From: Spartobacteria bacterium AMD-G4
GTDB lineage: Bacteria; Verrucomicrobiota; Verrucomicrobiia; Chthoniobacterales; Terrimicrobiaceae
DNA: 33,575 bases
Direction: 5' to 3'
Assembly: GCA_002290555.1 (NCBI GenBank)
Contig: NEUK01000008.1
Coordinates: 1 to 33,575 of the forward strand
In this document: in pieces, positions 16,782 to 26,500 of the stretch
Layout: each line of letters starts with the position of its first letter
Numbering within the stretch: the first letter of the stretch is position 1
Notes under the pieces: model-generated
What the model was told of the DNA's origin: nothing
What the model saw: the letters and a program-made list of their open reading frames with translations, nothing else
Database searches by the model: none
Translations under genes and position numbers: made by a program

Positions 16782-17669
16782 ATGCACATCCTCGACATTC
16801 TCAAGCCGGGAAAACCCACTGTTTCCTTCGAGTTTTTTCCACCAAAGACCGATGAATCCCAGCAAGCGCTCTACGAAACGATTCGCGATCTCGAAACAAT
16901 TCACCCCAATTTTGTCAGCGTCACCTACGGAGCAGGGGGCTCGACTCGAAATCTCACGCACGATCTTGTCTTGAGGCTCAAGACGAGCACCACGCTGGAT
17001 CCCGTGCCGCACCTAACCTGTGTGGGCCACACTCATGAGGAGATCGCCGCCATCCTTGAAAGATACGCCACCGCCGGAGTCAGCAATATCTTGGCCCTGC
17101 GGGGCGATCCCCCTCGCGATCAGCCGAATTACAATCACTCGGGCGATGCCTTCCCACAGGCCGTTGATCTGGTGCGGTTCATCAAGAACTTCAGCGGACA
17201 TTCCGACCCCCGAGGCTTCGGTATCGGAGTGGCGGGATTTCCCGAAGGCCATCCGGCCACGCCCAATCGCTTGCTGGAATTGGACTACCTCAAGGCCAAG
17301 GCGGATGCCGGAGCGGACTACATCTGCACCCAGCTTTTCTTCGACAACCACGACTTCTATGATTTCCGCGAGCGTTGCGAACTGGCCGGCATCCATGTGC
17401 CAATTATCGCCGGCATCATGCCCGTAACCAGCCAGTCTTCCATGCGCCGAATGGCCGAACTCGCCGGCGGAGCCAGATTTCCAGCGCGTCTGGTGAAGAG
17501 CCTTCAACGCGCGGGCGACTCCACCGAGGCTTTCCGCCAGATCGGCCTCCACTATGCCACCGAGCAATGCGCCGATCTTCTGAATCACGGCGTGGCCGGC
17601 ATCCACCTCTACACGCTTAATCAATCCACAGCCACCCGCGAGATTTGCCAGCGGTTGGGCATTCTTTAA
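16782..17669 (+). CDS. metF: 5,10-methylenetetrahydrofolate reductase
   Basis: FAD-dependent TIM-barrel enzyme that reduces 5,10-methylene-THF to 5-methyl-THF for methionine synthesis. SFEFFPPKTD near residue 15 carries the catalytic glutamate (E17). VSVTYGAGGSTR, the NILALRGDPP segment, GVAGFPEGHP and CTQLFFDN are conserved flavin- and folate-site motifs. Length is 295 aa, typical of bacterial MetF. The gene ends 11 bases before the ATG of the acyl carrier protein, so it may be co-transcribed with the following cassette, although a metabolic link is not obvious. Confidence 0.96.
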   Translation: MHILDILKPGKPTVSFEFFPPKTDESQQALYETIRDLETIHPNFVSVTYGAGGSTRNLTHDLVLRLKTSTTLDPVPHLTCVGHTHEEIAAILERYATAGVSNILALRGDPPRDQPNYNHSGDAFPQAVDLVRFIKNFSGHSDPRGFGIGVAGFPEGHPATPNRLLELDYLKAKADAGADYICTQLFFDNHDFYDFRERCELAGIHVPIIAGIMPVTSQSSMRRMAELAGGARFPARLVKSLQRAGDSTEAFRQIGLHYATEQCADLLNHGVAGIHLYTLNQSTATREICQRLGIL

Positions 17670-17680
17670 CTCCTCAGGAA

Positions 17681-17935
17681 ATGGCCGAAAATCCCGCCGC
17701 CATCGCTGAGAAGGAAGCCAAACTCCTGTCCATCATTTCCTCCGACATTCTGGAAATCGGCCCCGAATTTGCAGTCACGGATGACCTCTTCGAGGCGGGT
17801 TTGGATTCCATGTCGATCATGCGCCTTCTCATCCAAGTCGAAACGGCTTTTGGGTCCCGCATTCCTGTAGCCCAAGTGAACCGCGAGAATTTTTCCACAG
17901 TCTCAAAAATCGTTGCGCTCATCCCGGTGGCGTGA
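17681..17935 (+). CDS. Acyl carrier protein
   Basis: 84-aa carrier protein. The phosphopantetheine attachment serine is S43 in FEAGLDSMSIMRLL, followed by the usual amphipathic helix and a short C-terminal helix (STVSKIVALI). AGGA lies a few bases before the ATG at 17681, which decides this start over the in-frame upstream codon at 17645 inside metF. Its stop overlaps the GTG start of the flavoprotein (GTGA). It is distinct from a housekeeping AcpP, whose usual motif is GADSLD. The dedicated neighbouring ligase suggests that an acyl or aryl group is loaded onto this carrier. Confidence 0.9.
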   Translation: MAENPAAIAEKEAKLLSIISSDILEIGPEFAVTDDLFEAGLDSMSIMRLLIQVETAFGSRIPVAQVNRENFSTVSKIVALIPVA

Positions 17936-19179
17936 TTTCTGTGCGCTCCTTGGCCACCGATTCCAAGAACCAACAAAAAGCCGATGTCATTGTTGCCGGC
18001 GGTGGCACGGCCGGGATCGCCGCCGCTGTGTGTGCGGCAAGAGACGGTGCGCAAACCCTGCTCATCGAGAGGCGCGGCGCACTCGGTGGCATGGCCTGCA
18101 ACGCCCTCGTTCACACGCTCTGCGGGCTTTATCTACTGCGTGATGACGACACCCATCCATTGGCCTATTCCAATGAAGGCTTCCCGCGCGAGTTCGCCGA
18201 GCGCCTCATCGCTGCGGGTGGGGCCTCCTCACCCGTGCGAATGGGAAAGCTCGATGTGCTTCCTCATGATCCTACAGCCCTTGCCGCCGTGGCCGATAAC
18301 CTCACACGCCGAACGCCAAACCTGACTGTTTTTCTTCACACGGATCTCACAAGAGTGGAAACCGCCGCAGGCCAAATCCAGGCCGTGCAGCTCCGTTCCC
18401 AAGGCTGCGCCATGGAAGTCTCTGTGAAGTCGCTCATCGATGCCTCGGGGGATGCTGAAGCCGTCGCTCTTGCCGGCGCCGACTTCGAGGTCGCGCCGAC
18501 GGATCGCCTTCAGCGGCCGGCGTATATTTTTGGCATCGGGGGCGCCTTGGAAAACGCTCTTGCGGGTGACGCGCGCCTCAAGCTCGCGCATCTCATCAGC
18601 AGCGCTGTAACATCAGGGCACCTTTCCTCTGAAGCCTTGGGCGTCGCCTTTCGTCACGGCATGGGCAAGAGCGAAATCTGGGCCACGCTGGATTTGCAGG
18701 CCGATCCTTACGACCCCTGTTTGCCAGAGTGCCTGTCGCGTGTGGAATCCTGTGGCCGGCGGGTCTCACTCGAAATCATCCGTTTTCTGCGCCTTCATGC
18801 GCCAGGTTTTGAAAATGCAGAGATCACCCGCACGCCCTTGCAAGCGGGCATTCGGGAGAGCCGCCGCGTAAGTGGTGTCGCCAGCCTCACCGGCGAGGAC
18901 ATCCTACACGGCAGGCTCGGCGAAAATCCCGTGGCCTTGGCCTGCTGGCCACTCGAACTGCGCGAGAATGCCCGTGGCGCGCGCTTGCGCTTCCCCACAG
19001 AGAATCGACCCGCTGGCATTTCGCTCGATTGCCTACGCTCACGAACTTATAAAAATCTTTTCGTCGCTGGTCGCTGTATTTCCTGCACACATGAGGCGCA
19101 GGCGTCCATTCGGGTCACAGGCACATGTCTCGCAACCGGCGAGGCCGCCGGGAAAGCCGCCGCTGCGTTTTCAAAATGA
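17932..19179 (+). CDS. FAD-dependent oxidoreductase (FAD_oxidored family)
   Basis: 415-aa flavoprotein starting with GTG. The dinucleotide-binding motif is VIVAGGGTAGIAAAVCAARDG (about residues 19-39), followed by LLIERRGALGGMA. The C-terminal FAD motif FVAGRCISCTHEAQASIRV and TGTCLATGEAAGKAAA are characteristic of the FAD_oxidored (PF12831-type) family. A middle segment, GIRESRRVSGVASLTGEDIL, is also typical. The start overlaps the ACP stop and the stop overlaps the ligase ATG, so it is locked between the two. The substrate is unknown; oxidation or desaturation of a carrier-bound group is a reasonable inference. Confidence 0.88.
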   Translation: MISVRSLATDSKNQQKADVIVAGGGTAGIAAAVCAARDGAQTLLIERRGALGGMACNALVHTLCGLYLLRDDDTHPLAYSNEGFPREFAERLIAAGGASSPVRMGKLDVLPHDPTALAAVADNLTRRTPNLTVFLHTDLTRVETAAGQIQAVQLRSQGCAMEVSVKSLIDASGDAEAVALAGADFEVAPTDRLQRPAYIFGIGGALENALAGDARLKLAHLISSAVTSGHLSSEALGVAFRHGMGKSEIWATLDLQADPYDPCLPECLSRVESCGRRVSLEIIRFLRLHAPGFENAEITRTPLQAGIRESRRVSGVASLTGEDILHGRLGENPVALACWPLELRENARGARLRFPTENRPAGISLDCLRSRTYKNLFVAGRCISCTHEAQASIRVTGTCLATGEAAGKAAAAFSK

Positions 19180-20540
19180 ACATCGCCGAGGAGATTTTCA
19201 AAAAAGCCAACCCCGCTGCTGTCGCTGTTTTCCACGACGGGGGTGAAACCACCTACGCGGAATTGGATAAAAAAAGCGCTGCGCTTGCCGCCCGACTCCG
19301 TCCGCTCATCGAGCGCCTGCCTTGCCCGCGCGTCGGACTCCTGTGCGTGGACGGGGTGGACTACATCGCGCACGCCCTCGGCATTTTGAGGGCCGGAGGG
19401 TGCTTTGTTCCCATCGCCCCTGAGCTTTCCTTTCCCGAGCGCGAGCGCCTCATCGAAGAGGTTCACCTCGATGTCCTCGTGAAGCACACTCCGTCCGATG
19501 GACTGCTTCTCGAGGTGCCTTCCCATCCCTCGCCGCCACCCGATTGGATCAAGCCGCTCGCCAAAATCCGCCCGGCATTCATCCGCTTCACCTCGGGCAC
19601 GACAGGCGATTCCAAGGGTATTGTCCTTTCCCACGAAACGCTTCTGGAGCGGATCAAGGCCGCAAACGAAGGCCTCGGTATCTCGCCCTCGGACCGCATC
19701 CTCTGGGTGCTGCCCATGTCGCACCACTTCGCCGTTTCCATCATGCTCTACCTCTGGCACGGTGCGGGCATCGTTTTTCCGCAGTCGAATTTGCCGGGTG
19801 ATATTTTGGAAGCTTCCAAACGCACCCGCGCGACCATTATCTACGCAGCACCTTTCCACTACGAGATGCTGGCGGGCTGCCAGTCTGGCAGCGGTATCGC
19901 CTGGCGGCTCGCAATCGCAACCACCGCCGCACTCGCCCCTGCCACCGCCTGCAAAATCTCCGAAATCTTCGGCATCTTTCCCTCTCAAGCCCTCGGTATC
20001 ATCGAAGTCGGCCTGCCGTGTCTGAATTTTCCATCGCCAGAGAACCAACCCGCTTCAATCGGCCGTCCACAGCCTCCCTTCGAAGCCAAACTGAAAGAGA
20101 ACCAGCTTTTCCTGCGCGGCCCGGGCTGCCTGGACGCCTACCTCTCCCCCTGGAGGCTTCGCGCCGAAATCCTCGACGGCGACGGCTGGTTCGCCACGGG
20201 GGATATCGCCGAAATCGACGCCGGGGGATACATCACGCTCCTGGGGCGCACCAGCACAGCCATCTCGATCGGCGGAATGAAGTTTTTCCCCGAAGAAGTC
20301 GAAGCCATTCTCAACACCCACCCCGCCATTCAGCTTAGCCGCGTCTTGGCGCGCAGACATCCCGACTTTGGCATGGTCCCAGTAGCCGAGGTTGTGATCA
20401 CAAATGCCGCCGAGCCTCCACCCCGTCTTGAATTGCTCAAGCTCTGCCGCGCTGCATTGTCGGCTTACAAAGTTCCCGTTGAGATACGCTTTGTGGACGA
20501 GATTCCCCTCACTCCCACTGGAAAAATCAAACGCCCATGA
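19176..20540 (+). CDS. Adenylate-forming acyl/aryl ligase (AMP-binding enzyme)
   Basis: 454-aa ANL-superfamily enzyme from the ATG at 19176. The P-loop is FTSGTTGDSKG (138-148), the aromatic/acyl pocket motif LPMSHHFAVSIMLYL lies at 179-193, the acidic residue of motif A5 is E277 in LGIIEVG, the ATP-binding motif is TGDIAEIDAGGYITLLGR (341-358), and the catalytic lysine is K450 in PTGKIKR. The segment that in amino-acid-activating domains carries the FDxS aspartate reads HHFAVS, so an aryl or fatty acid is more likely than an alpha-amino acid. With ACP and flavoprotein in overlapping genes it probably loads the carrier. CoA ligation remains possible. Confidence 0.88.
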   Translation: MNIAEEIFKKANPAAVAVFHDGGETTYAELDKKSAALAARLRPLIERLPCPRVGLLCVDGVDYIAHALGILRAGGCFVPIAPELSFPERERLIEEVHLDVLVKHTPSDGLLLEVPSHPSPPPDWIKPLAKIRPAFIRFTSGTTGDSKGIVLSHETLLERIKAANEGLGISPSDRILWVLPMSHHFAVSIMLYLWHGAGIVFPQSNLPGDILEASKRTRATIIYAAPFHYEMLAGCQSGSGIAWRLAIATTAALAPATACKISEIFGIFPSQALGIIEVGLPCLNFPSPENQPASIGRPQPPFEAKLKENQLFLRGPGCLDAYLSPWRLRAEILDGDGWFATGDIAEIDAGGYITLLGRTSTAISIGGMKFFPEEVEAILNTHPAIQLSRVLARRHPDFGMVPVAEVVITNAAEPPPRLELLKLCRAALSAYKVPVEIRFVDEIPLTPTGKIKRP

Positions 20541-21193
20541 AACGCCTCGGCCTCCTCCTGCTTCTCCTCGCCACGCTTCCCCTTCGGGCCGAGAATACCG
20601 ATGCCATCCTTCGCGATTGGATTTCCAAACAAGCCGGCATCCGCACGCTCCGCGCCGATTTCATCCAAACCCGTCGCCTGCCCGCCCTACGCATTCCGCT
20701 GAGAAAATCCGGCACCGTCTGGTTCGGCGCCGAGGGCCGTTTCCGCTGGCAGGTCGGCGATCCTGTCGAGCTCCTCGTGCTGAAATCCCCCGGCGACTTC
20801 CTCATCATCGAACCCAAAAAATCCCTTGCCCGCAGGCTCTCGGCCTCCTCGGCCGCCGCACGGGCCATGCAGCATTTCCCCATGCCACTGGCCGTTTCCT
20901 TTGAAGAATTCCAGCGCCGCTTCGAAGTCATTTCTCTGGGAAACAACGCCGGAACCGTAGATCTCCGCCTTCGTCCCAAGGATCCCCAAATCGCCGAGGG
21001 GATGAAATCCCTCCGCATCCTCTTCGATCCCGCCACCGGCTCTGTCTCCCTCTTTGAAATGACCTTCCGCGACGGCAGCGAAATCTCCACCGAATTCACC
21101 TGTGTGGAATGGAACAAAACACCTGACCCCGCCCTTTTCCGTTATGATCTTAGCATTTTTCGGATCAGAGAGGAGACTTCACAAGCCCCATAA
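20537..21193 (+). CDS. LolA-like outer-membrane lipoprotein carrier protein
   Basis: 218-aa predicted periplasmic protein. A signal peptide (MKRLGLLLLLLATLPLRA) is followed by a LolA-type half-barrel. IRTLRADFIQTR near residue 35 corresponds to the LolA start (typically xxxGxFxQ), then SGTVWFGAEGRFRWQVGDP, and FLIIEPKKSLARR. The ATG overlaps the ligase stop (ATGA). LolA-like proteins also appear in aryl polyene and related lipid clusters, so this copy may carry the product of the upstream cassette, or it may be the cell's general lipoprotein carrier. No LolB- or LolCDE-type genes are nearby. Confidence 0.82.
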   Translation: MKRLGLLLLLLATLPLRAENTDAILRDWISKQAGIRTLRADFIQTRRLPALRIPLRKSGTVWFGAEGRFRWQVGDPVELLVLKSPGDFLIIEPKKSLARRLSASSAAARAMQHFPMPLAVSFEEFQRRFEVISLGNNAGTVDLRLRPKDPQIAEGMKSLRILFDPATGSVSLFEMTFRDGSEISTEFTCVEWNKTPDPALFRYDLSIFRIREETSQAP

Positions 21194-21319
21194 GCCCCAT
21201 TGCGGTCTCTCAGAGAAGAATCAACAGATCCCATGAGTTCGCGGACGGTATTTTAATCGTATCGCCGGAACGACCTCGTCCCAAATTTTTACTGATCTCT
21301 TGGCGCCCACCCTTCGCTT

Positions 21320-21937
21320 TTATGGTGTGGCCAGCCTTGCCGCTGTCACCGCATCGATGGCCTCCTGCAATTGGCTCAATCGCGTCTCCCGCGAGCCGCA
21401 TAACTCCACGAGGAGCGGGCTGTTTTTTTCGGGAAAAACCTGAAACCGCCCCTCGCGATAAATTTCTTTGAAAATCGCATCCACCTCGTCGCGGTAGGCA
21501 TAGTCGACAGGCCTTATGCCGTCATCCTCCATGGCCACCGGCCAATCCTCGGATCTCGGAACAAAGGCCAGAATATCCAAGTGATCCAGCGACTCCCTCA
21601 CAGCGGGAACCATCGACTCCACAAAGGCGTCATCGATGTCCGTGGTGCCCTGGTTGGCCGTGTATTGGGAATAGGCGAGGTAATCCACCGGCGCCCGGTC
21701 GAAAATCACATCATCCGCAAAATTTCCATACCGGTGAATTCTGCTGATGTTGTAAAAAAGCTGAATACCGTTGTGCAGCTTCGTGGAGGCATCGCGAAAG
21801 AGGATTTCATAGGGCCCGTAAAGCCCCAGCGCCCGGTAGGGCTCCTCCTCGCGAAGGAACCCGGGATGTTGTGCCATCCAGTCATTGACGATGGTTGATT
21901 TTCCCAATGAGTGGGACCCGGAAACGGCGATGCGCAT
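21320..21937 (-). CDS. AAA_28-type P-loop ATPase/kinase-like protein
   Basis: 205-aa protein with an N-terminal Walker A, RIAVSGSHSLGKST (residues 2-15), in the style of AAA_28/NadR-like nucleotide kinase folds. VIFDRAPVDYLAY (about 78-90) occupies the Walker B region, and the C-terminal half carries many acidic residues. It stands alone, transcribed from the minus strand and converging on the LolA-like gene. Its substrate is unknown. Homologues are annotated as ATP/GTP-binding proteins, and a nucleoside or cofactor kinase role would be a guess. Confidence 0.75.
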   Translation of the reverse strand: MRIAVSGSHSLGKSTIVNDWMAQHPGFLREEEPYRALGLYGPYEILFRDASTKLHNGIQLFYNISRIHRYGNFADDVIFDRAPVDYLAYSQYTANQGTTDIDDAFVESMVPAVRESLDHLDILAFVPRSEDWPVAMEDDGIRPVDYAYRDEVDAIFKEIYREGRFQVFPEKNSPLLVELCGSRETRLSQLQEAIDAVTAARLATP

Positions 21938-22127
21938 GGATGGAATTTTGGTTTGCCGCAGACTGCGCCCTCAAATGCCGTTGAAAAGAATTTATTGCCC
22001 GCACCGACGGCTTTTTACTGATTCCATAGCACCTCGGCCCTCTTTTGATCTCCTCTCGCGACCCCTCGATTATGAGATCTCGTTTTATACTCCTCAGAAA
22101 AGGAGAGGGGAGAAGCAGCTCATCTTG

Positions 22128-22568
22128 TCAGCGTGCCGGCGCTTCAGGTTCTCCCTTTTTCTCAGGCTGCCGCTCGAAAAAAATCTCGTAGGTCTGCTTC
22201 TGGGTGGATTGAAAGTATTTTCCCTGGAGCTTGTTTTTATCAGCTCCCAGCGTGAGTTGGTAGGTGCTGCCGGTATAGTTCACGCCCTCGAGTTTCACGA
22301 AGAGCTCAGGCCAGCCATCCTTCAGAGAGGCCGTAGCCTCTGCCACAGGGATGGGGTTCGGGTTGAAATATTCAACCAGGGCTTTTCCGTCTTCCCCAAT
22401 CGACTTGACCACCAGTTTGTAGCCCCCGTCCGGTCGAATCCATGCTCCCACCAGGTCGGCAAGCACGCCGGAATCTGCGTTTGCAAAGGAACACATCGCC
22501 AGCAGAAGCGCGGGCAAAAGAAGATGGCGGATCGATGAGGTGTTGGCACGGGGAATTTGCAAAGTCAT
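22128..22568 (-). CDS. Small secreted or periplasmic protein of unknown function
   Basis: 146-aa protein from the ATG at 22568, which has GAGGGG a few bases upstream. A signal peptide (RHLLLPALLLAMCSFANA) precedes a small beta-rich domain beginning LVGAWIRPDGGYKLVV, with AEYFNP-like VEYFNPNPIPVAEA and GVNYTGSTYQLTL, then a charged C terminus. I do not recognise a named family. It is an orphan gene about 190 bases from the AAA_28 gene start, and presumably works in the envelope. Confidence 0.72.
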   Translation of the reverse strand: MTLQIPRANTSSIRHLLLPALLLAMCSFANADSGVLADLVGAWIRPDGGYKLVVKSIGEDGKALVEYFNPNPIPVAEATASLKDGWPELFVKLEGVNYTGSTYQLTLGADKNKLQGKYFQSTQKQTYEIFFERQPEKKGEPEAPAR

Positions 22569-23033
22569 CACCCCTCGCACCATGAGGCATCATCTGGGCC
22601 CATCACAATCCTTCTCTTCTGGTAAATGGGCAAACGCGGTGGACTCAAAACACTCCCACCAACTCTCGCCTGCCGATGGACGCACGATCAACCTCCGCAA
22701 GCCCAGACAATCCGCAGAAGAATAAAAACGCACCGACCAAACGCTCGGCATCGACTGGAAATCCGCCTTCCCAACCCAGAAAACCAGTTCCAACATCAAG
22801 AGATCGTAGTGCCTTTGGAACGAACCTCGAGGTTTTACGAGGGTCTCCTGTCGGCCATGAGAAACTTGGGTTAGATGTGCTAGCCAGTGGGGGGGGGTAT
22901 AAGAAGAACGACTTTCCCGAGTGGAATTCTCAAAAACATGCCGCAGGCTCTGGGCGGCGCACCCCACTGTGGCGCTCATCGATTGGGTAAACAACCCCAT
23001 GGTGGAGTGGATGTCTCTGCCCGATCCTAAGCC
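22569..23033. other. Intergenic region, no convincing gene
   Basis: About 465 bases with arginine- or serine-rich spurious frames on both strands and no recognisable protein. It contains a run of nine G residues (22889-22897) directly followed by TATAAG, and a short inverted repeat CCTCG...CGAGG (22825-22842). Presumably it holds the divergent promoters of the two flanking genes. Confidence 0.5.
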
Positions 23034-23468
23034 ATGAAAACCTCGCTCCTATTGCTCTCGGCCGGTCTCGCTGGGACTGTGGCCATGACGATTCCCCTGC
23101 TGCTTCCCCGCTGGTTGGGCCGGGTCCATGTGGATGTGATACAGGCTGGAGGATCCTTGTTGGTAGGCCCTGGCAAGCACTCCGCGTTTTCCGTGGGCTT
23201 GGCACTTCACATCGCCATGGGCATCGGCTTCGCATTCGTTTACTCCGCATTTCTGAGTCTTTCCTCACTGCCCTTCAACGCCCTCACCGGCCTGCTGCTG
23301 GGCAGCATCCACGGCGTCATAGCCATGCTGCTGGTGTCGATTTTGATCATGGAACACCACCCAGACCCTCGATACCATGAACGGGGACTTTCCACCGGCT
23401 TGGCTCAACTCGGAGCCCATATGCTCTATGGAACCGTTGTTGGCTCGTTTGTGGTTTTGTGGCGTTAG
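23034..23468 (+). CDS. Small polytopic membrane protein of unknown function
   Basis: 144-aa protein with about four hydrophobic helices: residues 3-25, a central pair around 55-75 and 82-105, and a C-terminal one near 120-142. Charged loops carry GPGKHSAF and MEHHPDPRYHERG. The histidine-rich loop before the last helix is notable. I do not recognise a named family. It converges on the subtilase gene with a GC-rich hairpin between them. Confidence 0.7.
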   Translation: MKTSLLLLSAGLAGTVAMTIPLLLPRWLGRVHVDVIQAGGSLLVGPGKHSAFSVGLALHIAMGIGFAFVYSAFLSLSSLPFNALTGLLLGSIHGVIAMLLVSILIMEHHPDPRYHERGLSTGLAQLGAHMLYGTVVGSFVVLWR

Positions 23469-23481
23469 TCGATGCCGCACA

Positions 23482-23515
23482 ATGCCCCCCAGTCCCTTGG
23501 GCTGGGGGGGGGCAT
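23482..23515. terminator. GC-rich hairpin between convergent genes
   Basis: ATGCCCCCCAG pairs with CTGGGGGGGGGCAT, leaving three unpaired G residues, in the 50 bases between two convergent stop codons. A strong stem in that place suits a bidirectional transcription stop, but the T tracts are poor. Confidence 0.45.
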
Positions 23516-23518
23516 CTG

Positions 23519-26500
23519 TTACCGGCTTACTCGCGGGAGGAGTTGTTTCTTGCGGAGTGTGACAGGGGTGGCGGAGTTGCGCGGGGCGGCGTAGTTCCAA
23601 TCGAAATCTGCGTAGTTGTCGTTGGTATCTGTGGCGCCTTCATTTGCCCGGAAGATGGCGTAGTAGCGCTCGGGTGATATCGCGGGGTAAGAGCCCTCGT
23701 AGGCATTGGCGGGGCCGTAGCCAACAAAGTCGCTGAGATTCGCCAGGCCAAGGGGTGATGCCCCCACCAGCGGCGCGCTTGTTCTCAGGAGTGCGACTTT
23801 ACCCTGTTTCACAGCAAGGTCGTAGGCCCCCGAGGCATTGGCTGTGGGGAGGTCGTAGGCATAGTCGCCACCCGCGAGGGCGACGAGGTAGTAGCCCCTG
23901 GCTGGTATGGATCCCTTGAGGGGAACGACAGTCCATCGCGATCCCGAGCCACCGGTGAGTTGTAGCGACCAGCCGTCAAGCCGCGCCGGCGCAGTCCCGG
24001 GGTTGTGGAGTTCCACATAGTCGTGACTGTAGTCCGACCACCAGCGGCCTCCGCCAGCGTAGATTTGGCTAATAAAGACGCTCGCCGGTGGCGTGGTCAC
24101 GGTGAAGGTCGCGGAACTCGTTGCGCTTGCTGTGGCGGTCGAGACCCTGACTCGCCCAGTGGTGGCTCCGAGCGGGACAGTGGCGCTGATTTGCGTGGGG
24201 GAGACGGTGCGCCATACGCTGGCGGAGACGCCATTGAACTGAACCCCAGTGACTGCGGAGAGGTTCCCGCCATTGATCAAGACGCTCGCGCCGACAGCCC
24301 CGCTCGCTGGTGAGAACGAGGAAATGGAGGGCGCTGGCGGAGGTGCCAGCACGGTGACCGTGGTCGATGTCGAGGTGGCTACTGCGCCTTCGCTATCGGT
24401 CGCGCGAGCTGTGAGGATATAATTTCCACTCGCGGCAGGTTTCCAAGCCACGGAGTAGGGGGCGGTGGTATCGATGCCGAGCCATGTTGAGCCGCTGAAG
24501 AATTCCACTCGGGAAATAATGCCCGCAGCGCCGCTGGATGTGCGATCTGCGGCATTCGCCGACAGGGTGAGTTGCGCTCCGAGGCTGATGCTTGTTCCGC
24601 TCGTCGGCGAGGTGAGGCTCACGGTGGGAGCGGGGTTAAAAGGAACGGGAGTCGGCGATGGAGTCGGACTTGGCGTGGGTGTGGTCGAGGCCGCTGCGCC
24701 AGTGATGACGAGCGCGTAGGGCTGAGCGTTTGTGCTCAGCGCGGCATCCATCGAAACAGTCACCGTGTAGGTTCCAGCACGGTTGGGGCTGGCGATGTGA
24801 ACTTGCTCGGTGTTGTCCACCCTGTTCTTGCCCGTGGCGGCTGCAGCCGACATGGCGGCCGATGTCCACGCGCCGACAAAGGGCATGACGAAGGGCAGAT
24901 AGACAGTGGCGCCATCGGGGCCTGTTATTTTTAAATCCAGATCGTGGACGAGATTCGGCGTCCTGCTGTCGGCGGCTGTCTGTGCGGCTCCGGCGGGGTC
25001 TGTCCAAGAAAGCGTGGCGCGAATGGGGCTGAGCCCATCCCAATCGAAGGTGGTCGTTGTCGATTTCAAGGCGGCCGTGAGTGAGTTCTCAACGATTCTT
25101 GGCACGGCCGGTGTGGCTTTTTGCGCCAGAATGAGATCGGCGGCGGCTTTCACATTGATCAATCCCCAGCCGAATTTGTAGTCGGGGCCTGGGTTGCCAA
25201 GGTCGTCGGCCGTGTGGATGAGCAGGGCTTTGAGAAGGCTGGCGCGGGGGCGCTGGCCGTATGTGGTCGCGTAGAGTTGCTGGATGAGAGCTGCGGAGCC
25301 GGCGGCATTTGGCGTCGCCATGCTGGTGCCGCTGTAGGAGCCATTGTAGGAGGAGTCGGTGCCTGCGGTGGTGGAGTAAATACCCACGCCGTTGGCGACG
25401 AGGTCGGGCTTGATACGCCCATCATCGCACGGACCCCAGCTTGAGAAGGTGCTCATGGATCCGGCGGATGCGGAACGCACACCTGCCACAACGGCGTCGT
25501 TTACGGCGCCAATGGTGACGATGTTTTTTGCAAGGGAATTGAAGGTGATCGACTGGAAGCCGCCCTGCGCGGTGAGGGAGTTCTGTTCATTTCCCGCTGC
25601 CCAAAAGGGGAGGAAATAAGGCAGGGACCACACAAGCGCATCGGTCGTCTGGGCCTCCCTTTCGTAGCGACCCATGTCGGCCGTGCCGGCGCCGTATCCG
25701 TAGGAATGGTTGGAGAGTGGCACGGAAGCAAGCGCGGTCGCGGTGGCTGCGCCGTTGGCTGTCATCTCGGCGTAGTCATTGTCCCAATCAAAGGAATCGA
25801 GGGTGGACTTCGGTGCCATGCCCTTCGCGCTGGCGTCCACTCCAGTAGCCGCGATGGTGCCCGCGACGTGGGTGGCGTGATCGTCGAGCGGAGTTGCGGC
25901 GTTTTTATTTGTCACCCGGCCCGTCAACTCACGGTGTGTGTTGCGGACTGAGCCAGCGTCCCAGACGCCCACTTTTACTCCGCTGCCATCAAGACCGTAG
26001 GGCGTTGCTTGGATCAGGTTGGAGCCGGTGGAGATGGCGGCATTTCTGTTGTTTGTGACGCGGTAGAGGGGGTGTTCTCCACGGAAATCGTGGAGCACCG
26101 AAACCTTGCCGTCCGTCTCGTCGATGCGCACGGGGACGCCGAGTTGCCCGGCTTTTTCCAGCACGGCATCCATGCGGCTCTCTTCAACCTGAGTCATCTC
26201 AGCCACGACCCTCTCACGCTCTTCGGGATTGCTCATATCGGCGGACTGAAGAAGCAGCACAATCGGGTTTGTCGGCGTCGCTGGCCCACCTGAAACCGCG
26301 CTCGACGGGGTAGTTCCGCGTGGCCGGGCCGGGTTGGTATTCTGCACCGTTGCGGTTCCGTCGCTTGCGTTATCCGAGCCCTGCGGGGAATCCTGCGATG
26401 GGTCCGGCAGGGTTGCCGACGGAGAGCCCACTGCCCCCAGCGCCTGGGAGGCCATGGTGGGCGCCATGCTGCTCTGCGGCGGGCTCACCACAGGCCCGCT

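Noticed and set aside
19047-20048. A 333-codon frame opposite the flavoprotein/ligase junction
   Set aside because: Antisense shadow spanning two coupled genes.
22590-23000. A 136-codon minus-strand frame in the gap before the membrane protein gene
   Set aside because: No domain, odd composition, and no start context. It may be decayed sequence but that cannot be supported.
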